Of a stretch of DNA of 64,000 nucleotides, positions 8,832-17,995 are shown piece after piece; position 1 is the first letter of the stretch, and each line of letters starts with the position of its first letter. The translations under genes and the position numbers were made by a program. The stretch spans positions 447,163 to 511,162 of the forward strand of contig NZ_FNCH01000001.1 in assembly GCF_900100705.1 (NCBI RefSeq). The letters are read 5' to 3'. Source of the stretch: Pedobacter terrae (GTDB taxonomy: Bacteria > Bacteroidota > Bacteroidia > Sphingobacteriales > Sphingobacteriaceae). The notes under the pieces were generated by a model. It made no database searches. It saw nothing but the letters and a program-made list of their open reading frames with translations, and was not told where the DNA came from.

Positions 8832-11021
8832 TTAGTTTCCTAATTCTGACATGAATTTAATCCGCATCAATTGAATTTCTTCTCGGGTGTAATCGGTTTC
8901 ACCCAGTTCATTAAGCGCTTCATCTATAGAATCGCTTTCAGCTGCTCTGAAATAGTCAAAAACCTCATCCTGTCTATCATCGTCAATTACTTCATCAATG
9001 AAATAGTTCAGGTTAAGTTTAGTACCAGAGTTTACAATCGATTCTACTTCTTTCAGGATTTCTTCGTAAGTGATGCCTTTGGAATCAGCAATGTCTTCCA
9101 AACCAATCTGTCTGTCTATATTTTGGATAATTGAAACTTTCATCTGCGATTTATTGGCCTGCGTTTTAATAATCAGATCAATAGGCCGTTCGATATCATT
9201 ATCCTCCACATATTTTTTGATCAATTCGATAAAAGGTGTCCCGAATTTCATGGCTTTACCCGAACCTACACCAGAAATCTGGCGAAGCTCTTCCATCGTA
9301 ATGGGATAATGCGTACACATTTCCTCTAAAGATGGATCCTGGAAAACCACAAATGGTGGCACACTTTTCTGTTTCGCAATTTTTTTGCGTAGCTCTTTCA
9401 GTAAAGACAGAAGATGGGTATCCAAAGCACCTGAACCTTGTTTTACATCATCGTCATCATCGTCGGTGCCGTTTTCTATTGGTTCATTCAGTATAAATTT
9501 CAGGCTATAAGGATTAACAATAAAATCTCTTCCCTGCTTGGTTAACTTTAATAAACCGTAATTATCGATATCCTTAAAAAGGAAATTATTTAAAACCGCC
9601 TGGCGGATAATTGACTTCCACATCAATTCGCCATCTTCCTTGCCAATTCCAAATTCAGGAACCTTACTGTGTTCGTATGCGATGGTTTGTGCTGTTTCTA
9701 AGCCCAGGAAAACGTTTAGCAAGTGTGCATCGTCAAATTTCTCTCCGGATTTCTCAATAAACTTTAATAAGGTAGATAACTGACTTTCGGCATCGAACTG
9801 TTTTTTAGGCTTTTTGCAGTTGTCGCACATGCAGTTACAGCCAGTTTCGTTAAAGTTTTCGCCAAAATAGTGAAGAATTTGCTTACGGCGGCAAACGCCA
9901 GATTCTGCATAATCAATCACCTCCTTTAATATCTGCGTACCAATCTCTCTTTCAGAAACTGGTTTATCTTTCATAAACTTGGCCAGTTTATCTACATCTT
10001 TTTGAGAGTAGAAAGCAATACATACCCCTTCGCCACCATCACGTCCGGCCCTGCCCGTTTCCTGGTAATACCCCTCCATGCTCTTCGGCACATCGTGGTG
10101 AATGACAAAGCGAACATCGGGTTTGTCGATTCCCATACCAAAAGCAATGGTTGCAACAATTACCTCGGCATCTTCCATCAAAAATTTATCCTGCGTTTCT
10201 GCCCTAACCTTTGGATCCAGGCCTGCATGATATGGTAATGCACTTATTCCGTTAAGGTTTAAAGCTTCGGCCACTTCCTCTACTTTTTTACGGCTAAGGC
10301 AATAGATAATTCCTGATTTACCCGGATTAGACTTGATGTATTTAATAATCTCTTTGGTAATATCTCGTTTAGGGCGGATCTCGTAAAATAAGTTCGGCCG
10401 GTTAAATGAAGATTTAAACAATGTTGCTTCCGTCATACCCAGGTTTTTCATAATATCCTGTTGTACTTTGGGCGTAGCAGTGGCGGTTAGTGCAATAATT
10501 GGAATATTATTCCCTAAACCGGCAATAACCTGTTTAATCTTGCGGTATTCTGGCCTGAAATCATGTCCCCATTCAGATATACAATGCGCTTCATCAACGG
10601 CAACAAAAGAGATTTTAATCAGGTTTAAAAAATCAATATTATCCTGTTTTGCCAAAGACTCTGGCGCAACATACAATAATTTAGTCTGACCGCTTAAAAG
10701 GTCAGATTTAACTTGTGTAATTTCAGATTTGTTTAAGGATGAATTAAGAAAGTGAGCAATACTGTCATTTCCACCAAAAGCCCTTAATTGGTCTACCTGG
10801 TTTTTCATTAATGCAATCAATGGAGAAATCACAATTGCTGTTCCCTCGCTCATTAAAGCGGGCAACTGATAGCAAATAGACTTTCCTCCGCCTGTAGGCA
10901 TAATCACAAAAGTATTATTGCCTTCTAAAATATTGGTAATGATCGACTCCTGATCACCCTTGAAATTATCAAACCCGAAGAAATTTTGTAGGTTATCAAA
11001 TAACGACTTTTTCACGTCCAT
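8832..11021 (-). CDS. recQ: ATP-dependent DNA helicase RecQ
   Basis: This is a full-length RecQ of about 729 residues. It has helicase motif I MPTGGGKSICYQLPAL, the DEAH box VAVDEAHCISEWGHDFRP, motif IV-VI segments (IATIAFGMGIDKPDVRFVIH; QETGRAGRDG), the RQC zinc site (CRRKQILHYFGE...CNCMCDNC), a winged-helix region and an HRDC domain (about 515-600). A C-terminal extension of about 110 acidic residues follows, typical of Bacteroidota RecQ. It unwinds DNA 3'-5' in recombinational repair. I chose the ATG at 11021; a TTG at 11060 would add 13 poorly conserved residues. It is divergent from kdsD. Confidence 0.94.
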   Translation of the reverse strand: MDVKKSLFDNLQNFFGFDNFKGDQESIITNILEGNNTFVIMPTGGGKSICYQLPALMSEGTAIVISPLIALMKNQVDQLRAFGGNDSIAHFLNSSLNKSEITQVKSDLLSGQTKLLYVAPESLAKQDNIDFLNLIKISFVAVDEAHCISEWGHDFRPEYRKIKQVIAGLGNNIPIIALTATATPKVQQDIMKNLGMTEATLFKSSFNRPNLFYEIRPKRDITKEIIKYIKSNPGKSGIIYCLSRKKVEEVAEALNLNGISALPYHAGLDPKVRAETQDKFLMEDAEVIVATIAFGMGIDKPDVRFVIHHDVPKSMEGYYQETGRAGRDGGEGVCIAFYSQKDVDKLAKFMKDKPVSEREIGTQILKEVIDYAESGVCRRKQILHYFGENFNETGCNCMCDNCKKPKKQFDAESQLSTLLKFIEKSGEKFDDAHLLNVFLGLETAQTIAYEHSKVPEFGIGKEDGELMWKSIIRQAVLNNFLFKDIDNYGLLKLTKQGRDFIVNPYSLKFILNEPIENGTDDDDDDVKQGSGALDTHLLSLLKELRKKIAKQKSVPPFVVFQDPSLEEMCTHYPITMEELRQISGVGSGKAMKFGTPFIELIKKYVEDNDIERPIDLIIKTQANKSQMKVSIIQNIDRQIGLEDIADSKGITYEEILKEVESIVNSGTKLNLNYFIDEVIDDDRQDEVFDYFRAAESDSIDEALNELGETDYTREEIQLMRIKFMSELGN

Positions 11022-11112
11022 TTTGTGTAATAAAATATGCGATGCTATTTTTGTATCCAAAATAACATAATTTTACAAGAATTTCAAGTATTAACAAACA
11101 ATTATTTTCTCT

Positions 11113-12081
11113 TTGAAAAGTAAAAAATCTATAATCCAATCAGCTATAGGCACTTTAGCGCTCGAAGCAGCAGCAATATTAAATGTTGCCAGGAATATTA
11201 ACGACGATTTTGAAAAAGTTGTATCAAGCATTTTAAATGGCAAAGGTCGGGTAATTGTAACGGGCATAGGAAAAAGTGCAATCATTGCGCAAAAGATTGT
11301 GGCTACTTTTAATTCAACTGGTACACCTGCCATTTTTATGCATGCTGCAGATGCTATTCACGGCGATCTTGGGATGATCCAGGTGGATGATATCGTGATC
11401 TGTCTTTCTAAGAGTGGAAGTACGCCAGAAATTAAAGTGCTTATCCCCTTATTGAAAACATCGGGCAATCTTCTGATTGGGATGGTTGGGGAATTAAATT
11501 CTTTTTTGGCTGAGCAGGCTGATCTGATTTTGAATACTTCTTTTGAAAAAGAAGCCTGTCCACATAATTTGGCGCCAACAACCAGTACTACTGCGCAATT
11601 GGCATTGGGCGATGCCTTAGCCATTTGTTTGTTAGAATGTAGAGAATTTAATGAATCAGATTTTGCAAAATATCATCCGGGCGGTTCATTGGGTAAAAAA
11701 CTGTATTTAAAAGCTGGTGATTTGGCGCTGTCCAACGAAAAACCTGCTATACCCCCATCTGCTTCAGTTAAAGATGTACTGATAGAAATTAGCAAAAACC
11801 GTTTGGGAGCTGTAGTTGTTGTAGATAGCGATGATAAGGTGCTTGGCATTATTACCGATGGCGATATTAGGCGGATGTTGGAAAATAACAGTAGTATTGC
11901 AGACTTAAAAGCAGAAGACATCATGGGCAGAACGCCTAAGAGCATACAATTTGACGCCTTAGCTGTTGATGCCTTAGCTATTATTAGACAAAACAATATA
12001 ACCCAGCTGTTAGTTCTGGAACAAAATACTTACTTTGGCATCATCCATTTACACGATCTTTTAAATGAAGGCATTGTGTAA
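11113..12081 (+). CDS. kdsD: Arabinose-5-phosphate isomerase (KpsF/GutQ/KdsD family)
   Basis: This 322-residue enzyme has an N-terminal SIS sugar-isomerase domain (about 35-170; VTGIGKSAIIAQKI, CLSKSGSTPEI, LAPTTSTTAQLALGD) followed by two CBS domains (about 200-255 and 265-320; GIITDGDIRRML, FGIIHLHDLL). It interconverts ribulose-5-phosphate and arabinose-5-phosphate, the substrate of KdsA. Translation appears to start at a TTG (11113), as no ATG lies before the SIS domain. It is divergent from recQ and 15 bases upstream of manC, with which it probably forms an operon. Confidence 0.92.
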   Translation: MKSKKSIIQSAIGTLALEAAAILNVARNINDDFEKVVSSILNGKGRVIVTGIGKSAIIAQKIVATFNSTGTPAIFMHAADAIHGDLGMIQVDDIVICLSKSGSTPEIKVLIPLLKTSGNLLIGMVGELNSFLAEQADLILNTSFEKEACPHNLAPTTSTTAQLALGDALAICLLECREFNESDFAKYHPGGSLGKKLYLKAGDLALSNEKPAIPPSASVKDVLIEISKNRLGAVVVVDSDDKVLGIITDGDIRRMLENNSSIADLKAEDIMGRTPKSIQFDALAVDALAIIRQNNITQLLVLEQNTYFGIIHLHDLLNEGIV

Positions 12082-12096
12082 TTTTTAAATTATAAA

Positions 12097-13188
12097 ATGA
12101 ATAAAGACTATTATGCATTAATTATGGCCGGTGGCGTTGGAAGTCGCTTTTGGCCGGTAAGCAGAACGGAGTATCCAAAACAGTTTATCGATTTTTTCGG
12201 TGTTGGAAAAACGCTCATTCAAAGTACTTACGAAAGGTTCCTAAATATCTGTCCTCCTGAAAATATATTTATTGTTACCAACGAAATCTATTCTGATCTG
12301 ATTAAACAACAATTACCGCTGTTAACAGATAACCAGATTTTAGCCGAGCCTTTAATGAGAAATACAGCACCTTGTATTGCTTATGGAAGTTTAAAAATAG
12401 CAGAGTTAAATCCTAATGCAACCATTGTAGTTGCACCTTCAGATCATACCATTGCCAATATTGATGGCTTCGTAGACTCTATTGAGCAATCTTTAGAAGC
12501 TGCATCAAAAAACGATTGTTTAATTACCTTGGGAATTAAGCCTAACCGTCCTGATACCGGTTACGGATATATTCAGCATACCGATTATGTGCTTAATACC
12601 GATACTGATCTGCATAAAGTTAAAACCTTTACCGAAAAGCCCAATTTAGAATTGGCAAAATCATTTTTGCAGAGCGGCGATTTCTTATGGAATGCAGGTA
12701 TCTTTATTTGGTCGGCTAAAGCGATTTTGAATGCTTTCGAAAAACACCTGCCAGATATGTATGAGATATTTAATGTGGGAAGATCTGAATTGAATAAAGC
12801 CAGCGAAAAAGAATTTATTAACAATGCCTATCTTCAATGTACCAATATTTCAATTGATTTCGGAATCATGGAGAAAGCAGAAAATGTTTACGTGCTTCCA
12901 TCTGATTTCGGCTGGTCTGATTTAGGAACCTGGGCCTCCATTTATGAAATGGCTGAGAAAGATTATGTAGGTAATGCGGTTATCCCTTCAGAACAAGTTT
13001 TGATGTTCGATTCATCAAATTGCATGGTGAATGTTCCAAAAGATAAACTGGTGATCTTACAAGGACTGCATGATTACATTGTGGTTGAAAACAATAACAT
13101 GCTCATGATCTGCCCAAGAAATGAAGAACAAAAGGTTAAAGAGTTTGTGGCAGAAGTTAAATCCAGATTTGGAAACAAGTTTATATAG
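12097..13188 (+). CDS. manC: Mannose-1-phosphate guanylyltransferase
   Basis: This 363-residue nucleotidyltransferase makes GDP-mannose from GTP and mannose-1-phosphate. The signature LIMAGGVGSRFWPVSRTEYP sits at residues 8-27. It is followed by the FTEKPN and GDFLWNAGIFIW motifs of the sugar-nucleotide pyrophosphorylase fold and a short left-handed helix domain. It lacks the C-terminal isomerase domain of the bifunctional type II enzymes, so it only does the guanylyl transfer. It lies 15 bases after kdsD. The product feeds GDP-mannose or GDP-fucose sugars for surface polysaccharide. Confidence 0.92.
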   Translation: MNKDYYALIMAGGVGSRFWPVSRTEYPKQFIDFFGVGKTLIQSTYERFLNICPPENIFIVTNEIYSDLIKQQLPLLTDNQILAEPLMRNTAPCIAYGSLKIAELNPNATIVVAPSDHTIANIDGFVDSIEQSLEAASKNDCLITLGIKPNRPDTGYGYIQHTDYVLNTDTDLHKVKTFTEKPNLELAKSFLQSGDFLWNAGIFIWSAKAILNAFEKHLPDMYEIFNVGRSELNKASEKEFINNAYLQCTNISIDFGIMEKAENVYVLPSDFGWSDLGTWASIYEMAEKDYVGNAVIPSEQVLMFDSSNCMVNVPKDKLVILQGLHDYIVVENNNMLMICPRNEEQKVKEFVAEVKSRFGNKFI

Positions 13189-13208
13189 AGCGGTATAAAG
13201 TGAGAGGT

Positions 13209-13244
13209 AAAATGGATGATGTGCATAGTTTCATCATCCATTTT
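13209..13244 (+). terminator. Hairpin after manC (likely terminator)
   Basis: A perfect 13-bp inverted repeat (AAAATGGATGATG at 13209-13221; CATCATCCATTTT at 13232-13244) has a 10-base loop, 20 bases after the manC stop. The T tract is weak (TTTTGCATTTT). Confidence 0.6.
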
Positions 13245-13264
13245 GCATTTTAACATCTTATTTT

Positions 13265-13420
13265 AACTTTATAAAAGATCCTGAAAAAAGTACCATTGTC
13301 AGAATCCATTAGGGCGGTCGTCATTCTCGCGCAGGCGGGAATCTTAAAGCAATTGCACCCATCTCACCTTTTCCATTAAATTTTGCTGATAGATCCTGAA
13401 ACAAGTTCAGGATGACGGAT
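13265..13420. repeat. Dispersed intergenic repeat, long form
   Basis: It includes AGTACCATTGTCAGAATCC followed by GGGCGGTCGTCATTCTCGCG and ends with a hairpin (ATCCTGAA-ACAAG-TTCAGGAT, 13393-13413) and GACGG. A diverged relative with the same order of blocks lies at 46.17-46.31 kb. The remaining gap to rlmB (13421-13476) carries GATGTAAGATG-type words on the minus strand. Confidence 0.6.
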
Positions 13421-13476
13421 TTGGTTGGATATAGATAGCTGAAACGAATTCCATCATCCATCTCCCCTTTTACATC

Positions 13477-14241
13477 TTACATCCTCTGTCTAACTGCTTC
13501 GTATAAAATTACCCCGGCAGCTACCGAAACATTTAACGATTCGATTTTTCCGGCCATTGGTATTTTAGCCAAATGATCGGCTACCCTTAAAAGATCATTA
13601 GATATTCCTTCATCTTCTGAGCCCATTACAATTGCTGTAGGCATGGTATAATCTGGGGCATAAATAAAATCATTGGTTTTTTCGGTACAAGCTACAACTT
13701 GTAAGCCACTTTCCTGCAGAAATAAGCAGGTTTTGTGCAGGTTGGCATGGCGACAAATCGGAATGCTGAATAATGCACCTGCAGACGTTTTAATCGCATC
13801 AGCATTAATCTGTGCCGCATTTTTTAGTGGAACAACAATGGCATGAACACCTACACAGGCAGCTGTACGTGCTATGGCGCCCATATTTCTAACATCAGTT
13901 ACACTATCTAAAACCAAAATTAACGGTACTTCACCTTTTTCGAAAACTGCAGGAACAATATCCTCAATATTTTGGTAGGTAATTGGAGAAATTACTGCAA
14001 TTACACCCTGATGATTTTTCTGCGACATGCGGTTCAGTTTCTCCACCGGAACCGAGTTTAAGGGAATTAAAGTATCTTTTAGAAGGGCTTTGAGTTCCAG
14101 GAAAAGTTCGCCTCCCAGACCGCGTTGCTGATAAATGGTTTCAATGTCTCTTCCTGCTTTAACGGCTTCTATTACGGCCCTAATGCCAAATACAAACTCA
14201 TTATTCTCTTTTGCCCGTTGCGGTCTTCTAAAATTATCCAT
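13477..14241 (-). CDS. rlmB: 23S rRNA (guanosine-2'-O)-methyltransferase RlmB (TrmH family)
   Basis: This 254-residue SPOUT methyltransferase has an N-terminal RNA-binding (L30e-like) substrate domain (about 18-95; FVFGIRAVIEAVKAGRDI) and a C-terminal trefoil-knot domain. The knot motifs are visible: LDSVTDVRNMGAIARTAACV, AIVMGSEDEGISNDLL and IPMAGKIESLNVSVAAGVILYE. It methylates the ribose of G2251 in the ribosomal P-loop using SAM. The gene is convergent to manC and divergent from dnaB. Confidence 0.92.
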   Translation of the reverse strand: MDNFRRPQRAKENNEFVFGIRAVIEAVKAGRDIETIYQQRGLGGELFLELKALLKDTLIPLNSVPVEKLNRMSQKNHQGVIAVISPITYQNIEDIVPAVFEKGEVPLILVLDSVTDVRNMGAIARTAACVGVHAIVVPLKNAAQINADAIKTSAGALFSIPICRHANLHKTCLFLQESGLQVVACTEKTNDFIYAPDYTMPTAIVMGSEDEGISNDLLRVADHLAKIPMAGKIESLNVSVAAGVILYEAVRQRM

Positions 14242-14429
14242 GTTTCGAAATTGTTAGGCAAAAGTATTCAAATAAAATGTTTTAGCCCTAAACAATGTGT
14301 TCCTTATTAACATTTAATTGTTTAAAAATTTTTACGGCACCATAAATCCGATAAAATTTAATCTGATTATGCTTCAATTTGTTAACAAACAGCTAGTAAC
14401 TAATTCAAACAACCGCATCAAAATTTGAT

Positions 14430-14437
14430 TACTTTTG
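14430..14437 (+). promoter_or_regulatory. Candidate -7 element for dnaB
   Basis: TACTTTTG fits TAnnTTTG. Transcription would then start at about 14443, at the first ATG of the open frame. That favours translation from the second ATG (14478), which is preceded by a purine-rich AAGGCGGAAAG. No TTTG was found at the -33 distance, so support is partial. Confidence 0.4.
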
Positions 14438-14441
14438 TGGA

Positions 14442-16004
14442 ATGAGTATCGATAACGAACAAGGCGGAAAGAACAGTATGACTGCTAGAAAAAGCAGGTT
14501 AAGTAATACCATAAGTTCACAGGGGAAAATTCCTCCACAGGCATTGGATCTGGAAGAAGCCGTTCTTGGGGCATTAATGCTCGAAAAAGATGCACTTTCT
14601 GCTGTAATTGATGTTTTAAAACCTGAGGTTTTTTATAACATTGCCCACCAGAAAATTTTTGAAGCAATCCATATTCTATTTCAGAAATCGAAGCCGGTAG
14701 ATATTTTAACCGTAACTGCCGAGTTGCGTACTTTAGGTTCTCTGGAAATGGTAGGCGGCGCTTATTACATTACGAGTTTAACCAACCGTGTTGCTTCTGC
14801 AGCGAATATAGAATTCCATGCACGTATTATTTCTCAGAAATACATTCAGCGTGAGCTGATCAGAATTTCGACCGAAATCATTACAAATGCCTACGAAGAT
14901 ACTACTGATATTTTCGATCTTTTAGATCAGGCGGAGAAAGGCCTTTTTGAAATTGCCCAGAATAACCTGCGTAGAGATACGCAAAAGATGGACGATATTA
15001 TTAAACAGTCGTTAGCTACGCTTGAAGAACTTCGTACTAAAACTGATGGTTTAACAGGGGTGCCAACAGGTTTTACCGGATTAGATAGAATAACTGGCGG
15101 ATGGCAAAAGCAAGATTTAGTTATTATTGCGGCCCGTCCGGCGATGGGAAAAACGGCTTTCGTACTAACTTGCGCAAGAAATGCCACTGTAGATTTTGCA
15201 AAACCTACTGTCGTGTTCTCGCTGGAGATGTCGTCAGTTCAGCTGGTTAATCGTTTAATTTCCGGAGAAGCAGAAATTGAGCAGGAAAAAATCAGAAAGG
15301 GAAATCTACAGGAATGGGAATGGCAGCAGTTACACAGTAAAATTGGCCGTTTAACCGAAGCTCCCCTATTAATTGATGATACGCCTGCACTGAATATCTT
15401 TGAATTCAGGGCAAAATGCCGGAGATTAAAATCGCAATACGACATCCAATTGGTAATTGTCGATTACTTGCAGTTAATGCATGGTAAAGGCGAAGGAAAA
15501 GGCGGTGGTAACCGTGAGCAGGAAATTGGTAGTATTTCAAGAGCGCTAAAATCGGTTGCTAAAGAATTAGATGTACCGGTGCTTGCCCTATCACAATTAA
15601 GTCGTGCGGTAGAGAGCAGGCCAGGTTTACAGGGAAAGCGACCAATGTTATCCGATTTACGTGAATCGGGTTCAATTGAGCAGGATGCGGATATGGTATT
15701 ATTCTTGTACCGACCTGAATATTACGGCATTACCGAAGATGAGCAGGGAAGGTCGCAGGCTGGTATCGGTGAGGTGATTATTGCAAAACACCGTAACGGT
15801 GAAACCGGAATTGTACCACTTAAATTCGTGGGTAAGTTTGTGAAGTTTACGGATCTGGAAGATGATTTTAATGCGCCACCAAATTCATTTGCTGCAGATC
15901 CTTCCGCTGGAATGTATCCCTCACAGGATTTTGAAAAACAAAGCAACGTGATTATACGTCCTTCTAAAATGGACGATTATAGTGATGATGATCCACCTTT
16001 TTAA
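14442..16004 (+). CDS. dnaB: Replicative DNA helicase DnaB
   Basis: DnaB is the hexameric helicase that opens the replication fork. The N-terminal primase-interacting domain (about 30-135; PPQALDLEEAVLGALML) is followed by a RecA-like domain with Walker A ARPAMGKTAF (near residue 230), FSLEMSSVQLVNRLIS, Walker B LVIVDYLQLM, the LSQLSRAVESR sensor, and the DLRESGSIEQDADMV-FLYRPEYY segment. No intein is present. The start may be the ATG at 14478, which has a purine-rich leader, giving about 508 rather than 520 residues. The gene is monocistronic, ending at a strong terminator. Confidence 0.95.
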   Translation: MSIDNEQGGKNSMTARKSRLSNTISSQGKIPPQALDLEEAVLGALMLEKDALSAVIDVLKPEVFYNIAHQKIFEAIHILFQKSKPVDILTVTAELRTLGSLEMVGGAYYITSLTNRVASAANIEFHARIISQKYIQRELIRISTEIITNAYEDTTDIFDLLDQAEKGLFEIAQNNLRRDTQKMDDIIKQSLATLEELRTKTDGLTGVPTGFTGLDRITGGWQKQDLVIIAARPAMGKTAFVLTCARNATVDFAKPTVVFSLEMSSVQLVNRLISGEAEIEQEKIRKGNLQEWEWQQLHSKIGRLTEAPLLIDDTPALNIFEFRAKCRRLKSQYDIQLVIVDYLQLMHGKGEGKGGGNREQEIGSISRALKSVAKELDVPVLALSQLSRAVESRPGLQGKRPMLSDLRESGSIEQDADMVLFLYRPEYYGITEDEQGRSQAGIGEVIIAKHRNGETGIVPLKFVGKFVKFTDLEDDFNAPPNSFAADPSAGMYPSQDFEKQSNVIIRPSKMDDYSDDDPPF

Positions 16005-16021
16005 TCCTCTTTATCCTCTTT

Positions 16022-16064
16022 GATCGTCATTTCGAGCGAAGTGCAGCTTAGTCGAGAAATCTAT
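16022..16064. repeat. Dispersed intergenic repeat fragment
   Basis: CGTCATTTCGAGCGAAGTGC followed by AGTCGAGAAATCTAT is the left-end block of the dispersed family also seen at 990-1096 and 35519-35640. Confidence 0.6.
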
Positions 16065-16144
16065 AACATGGTTCAAAGATTTAGTCTGTAATGGAATGGT
16101 TAACTCAATCAAACTCTTCTCATTTCAGAATCAAATTATAAAAG

Positions 16145-16180
16145 AATCCCTTGCAATTTTACCAATTGCAAGGGATTTTT
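16145..16180 (+). terminator. Terminator of dnaB
   Basis: A perfect 14-bp stem (AATCCCTTGCAATT at 16145-16158; its complement at 16164-16177) with a 5-base loop is followed by a T run. It lies between convergent dnaB and chrA. Confidence 0.85.
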
Positions 16181-16275
16181 ATGCCTAAAGGCTTTTTTTA
16201 CAAATCAAAAAGCAAGCCTGCATTAAAACTTGATCTGTTCAATCTGATCTGGTAATTTTAAAACAATGTTCCTGA

Positions 16276-17493
16276 TTAAAGGATGTATCCAATAAGAATA
16301 CCTGCCAATACAATAATCGGCGGACTTACTTTAGTGAAATTAAGCAATAGAAATGTAGCGAGCATAATACCCAAAAACAACCAGTTAAAGCCCATTGGTA
16401 TTAGTAATAGTACAAAAGCAGCAATAATAAATCCAACACTAACGGCATTGATTCCGGAAAGACTATGGCGGATTCTGGAAATTTTTTTCAGGTCATCCCA
16501 AAAAGGTACAATAAATAGCACAAGAATTAGGCCTGGTAAATTAATCCCGATCACACCAATCAATCCGCCTAAAATCTGACCCCATAATCCATATCCAAAA
16601 TTCTTCATGCTTAACGCACCTAAGTAGCTGGTAAAAGAAAACGTTGGACCAGGTAAGGCTTGCTGTAAGGCAAAACCCGATAAAAACCCGGATGAAGGCA
16701 GGTAATGTTTCATCTCTACAAACTCGGTAAACATTAAAGGAACAAGCACCTGCCCTCCTCCAAAAACCAATATCCCGTTACGGTAAAAGTTTTCGAGTAA
16801 ACGGATAGGTAAACTGAAGGGAGAAGTTCTGTTTATAATTGCGCCTACCAATGCGAACAAAAGTAAAGCACCAAGAAAATAGATCAGTTTACGGGGGTTG
16901 ATATTTGAAAAAAGTTTAACCCTTAATTCTGTTTCTTCTTTCGGTGTCTCAATAGCCGAAGAGATCATTCCGCCTATTAATATGGATAATGGAAATACAT
17001 AGGCATTTTTTAAAACCAATGTAGCAATAACCGAGGCAATGGCCAAAAATATGGAAACCTGTGAGGATAAAACCTTTTTGCCAAGTTTCCATGCACCATA
17101 AGCTACAATGCCCAGTGCAATCGGCTGAATATATGCTAAGATATAGGTAAACTTTTGCTTTTGATCAAGCAAGGCATAACTGATTGCTGCAAAAGTCATT
17201 ACAGTTGCCGTGGGCAATATCCAGATCAGGAAAGTAATAATGGCCAGTTTAAGCTTTCCAACTTTCCAGGCTATTCCAACCAGGGTTTGTGTAGATGCGG
17301 GGCCAGGGAGTACCTGGGCCAATGCATTTAACTCCAAAAGTTCCTCTTCTGAGATAAATTTGGTGCTATGAACAAAATATTTGAGTAATAAAGACAAGTG
17401 CGCCTGCGCCCCTCCAAAAGAGGTGAATGTAAAAAAAACAACATTCCTAATAAACAGCCACTGCTTTTTGGCAGCGATAGGTTTGTTTTGCAT
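16276..17493 (-). CDS. chrA: Chromate transporter ChrA (two-domain, long-chain form)
   Basis: This 405-residue membrane protein is built from two homologous halves of about six helices each. Each half carries the CHR-family motifs: first half FTSFGGAQAHLSLLLKYF and NALAQVLPGPASTQTLVGIA; second half VFGGGQVLVPLMFTEFVE and ALQQALPGPTFSFTSYLGAL. ChrA exports chromate across the inner membrane in characterised members. In Bacteroidota many ChrA proteins have not been tested, so the substrate is inferred. It is preceded at 36 bases by the TPR gene in the same direction. Confidence 0.88.
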   Translation of the reverse strand: MQNKPIAAKKQWLFIRNVVFFTFTSFGGAQAHLSLLLKYFVHSTKFISEEELLELNALAQVLPGPASTQTLVGIAWKVGKLKLAIITFLIWILPTATVMTFAAISYALLDQKQKFTYILAYIQPIALGIVAYGAWKLGKKVLSSQVSIFLAIASVIATLVLKNAYVFPLSILIGGMISSAIETPKEETELRVKLFSNINPRKLIYFLGALLLFALVGAIINRTSPFSLPIRLLENFYRNGILVFGGGQVLVPLMFTEFVEMKHYLPSSGFLSGFALQQALPGPTFSFTSYLGALSMKNFGYGLWGQILGGLIGVIGINLPGLILVLFIVPFWDDLKKISRIRHSLSGINAVSVGFIIAAFVLLLIPMGFNWLFLGIMLATFLLLNFTKVSPPIIVLAGILIGYIL

Positions 17494-17529
17494 TAATTTA
17501 AACTGATAACTGTTAACTTGAAAACTGAC

Positions 17530-17865
17530 CTAATCATCCTCATAATCCAATCCGGCAGCTGTATTATAAGCGCCCTGTAATTCAGAAAAAGCATGCATAT
17601 CTCTTTTATTTCGGGCGACCTGCATTCCCTTTTGATAAATTTCGATTGCTTTCTCTTTTTGGTCGTCTTTTTCCAATAGCTTGCCTAAATGATAGTAAGT
17701 ACCTACGTAATCAGGATGTTTATCGGTTAACTGAAGGTAAAAAGAATAAGCCTTTTCTTTATCATTTTGAGTGTTATACTCTGTGGCTAAGGCATATAGT
17801 ATAAATGGATCGTTAGGATCGCTTTCTAAAAATTCCAATAACTTACTTAAACGGGTGGATGACAT
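17530..17865 (-). CDS. Small TPR-repeat protein
   Basis: This 111-residue protein consists of about three tetratricopeptide repeats (DPFILYALATEYNTQNDKEK; PDYVGTYYHLGKLLEKDDQK; AIEIYQKGMQVARNKRD) with an acidic C-terminus. There is no signal peptide or other domain. TPR arrays mediate protein-protein contact; the partner is unknown. It lies upstream of chrA and is divergent from etfB. Confidence 0.8.
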   Translation of the reverse strand: MSSTRLSKLLEFLESDPNDPFILYALATEYNTQNDKEKAYSFYLQLTDKHPDYVGTYYHLGKLLEKDDQKEKAIEIYQKGMQVARNKRDMHAFSELQGAYNTAAGLDYEDD

Positions 17866-17995
17866 TTTATTTCCTTGCTTTTTTAATTAAATTTGCAGAA
17901 AGACCTTATATAATAATCATATCGTATATGGACTGATCAATAGTTAAACAATTTTAGTTCGAGATCGTTCATAACAATAAAACCACTATTAACAT

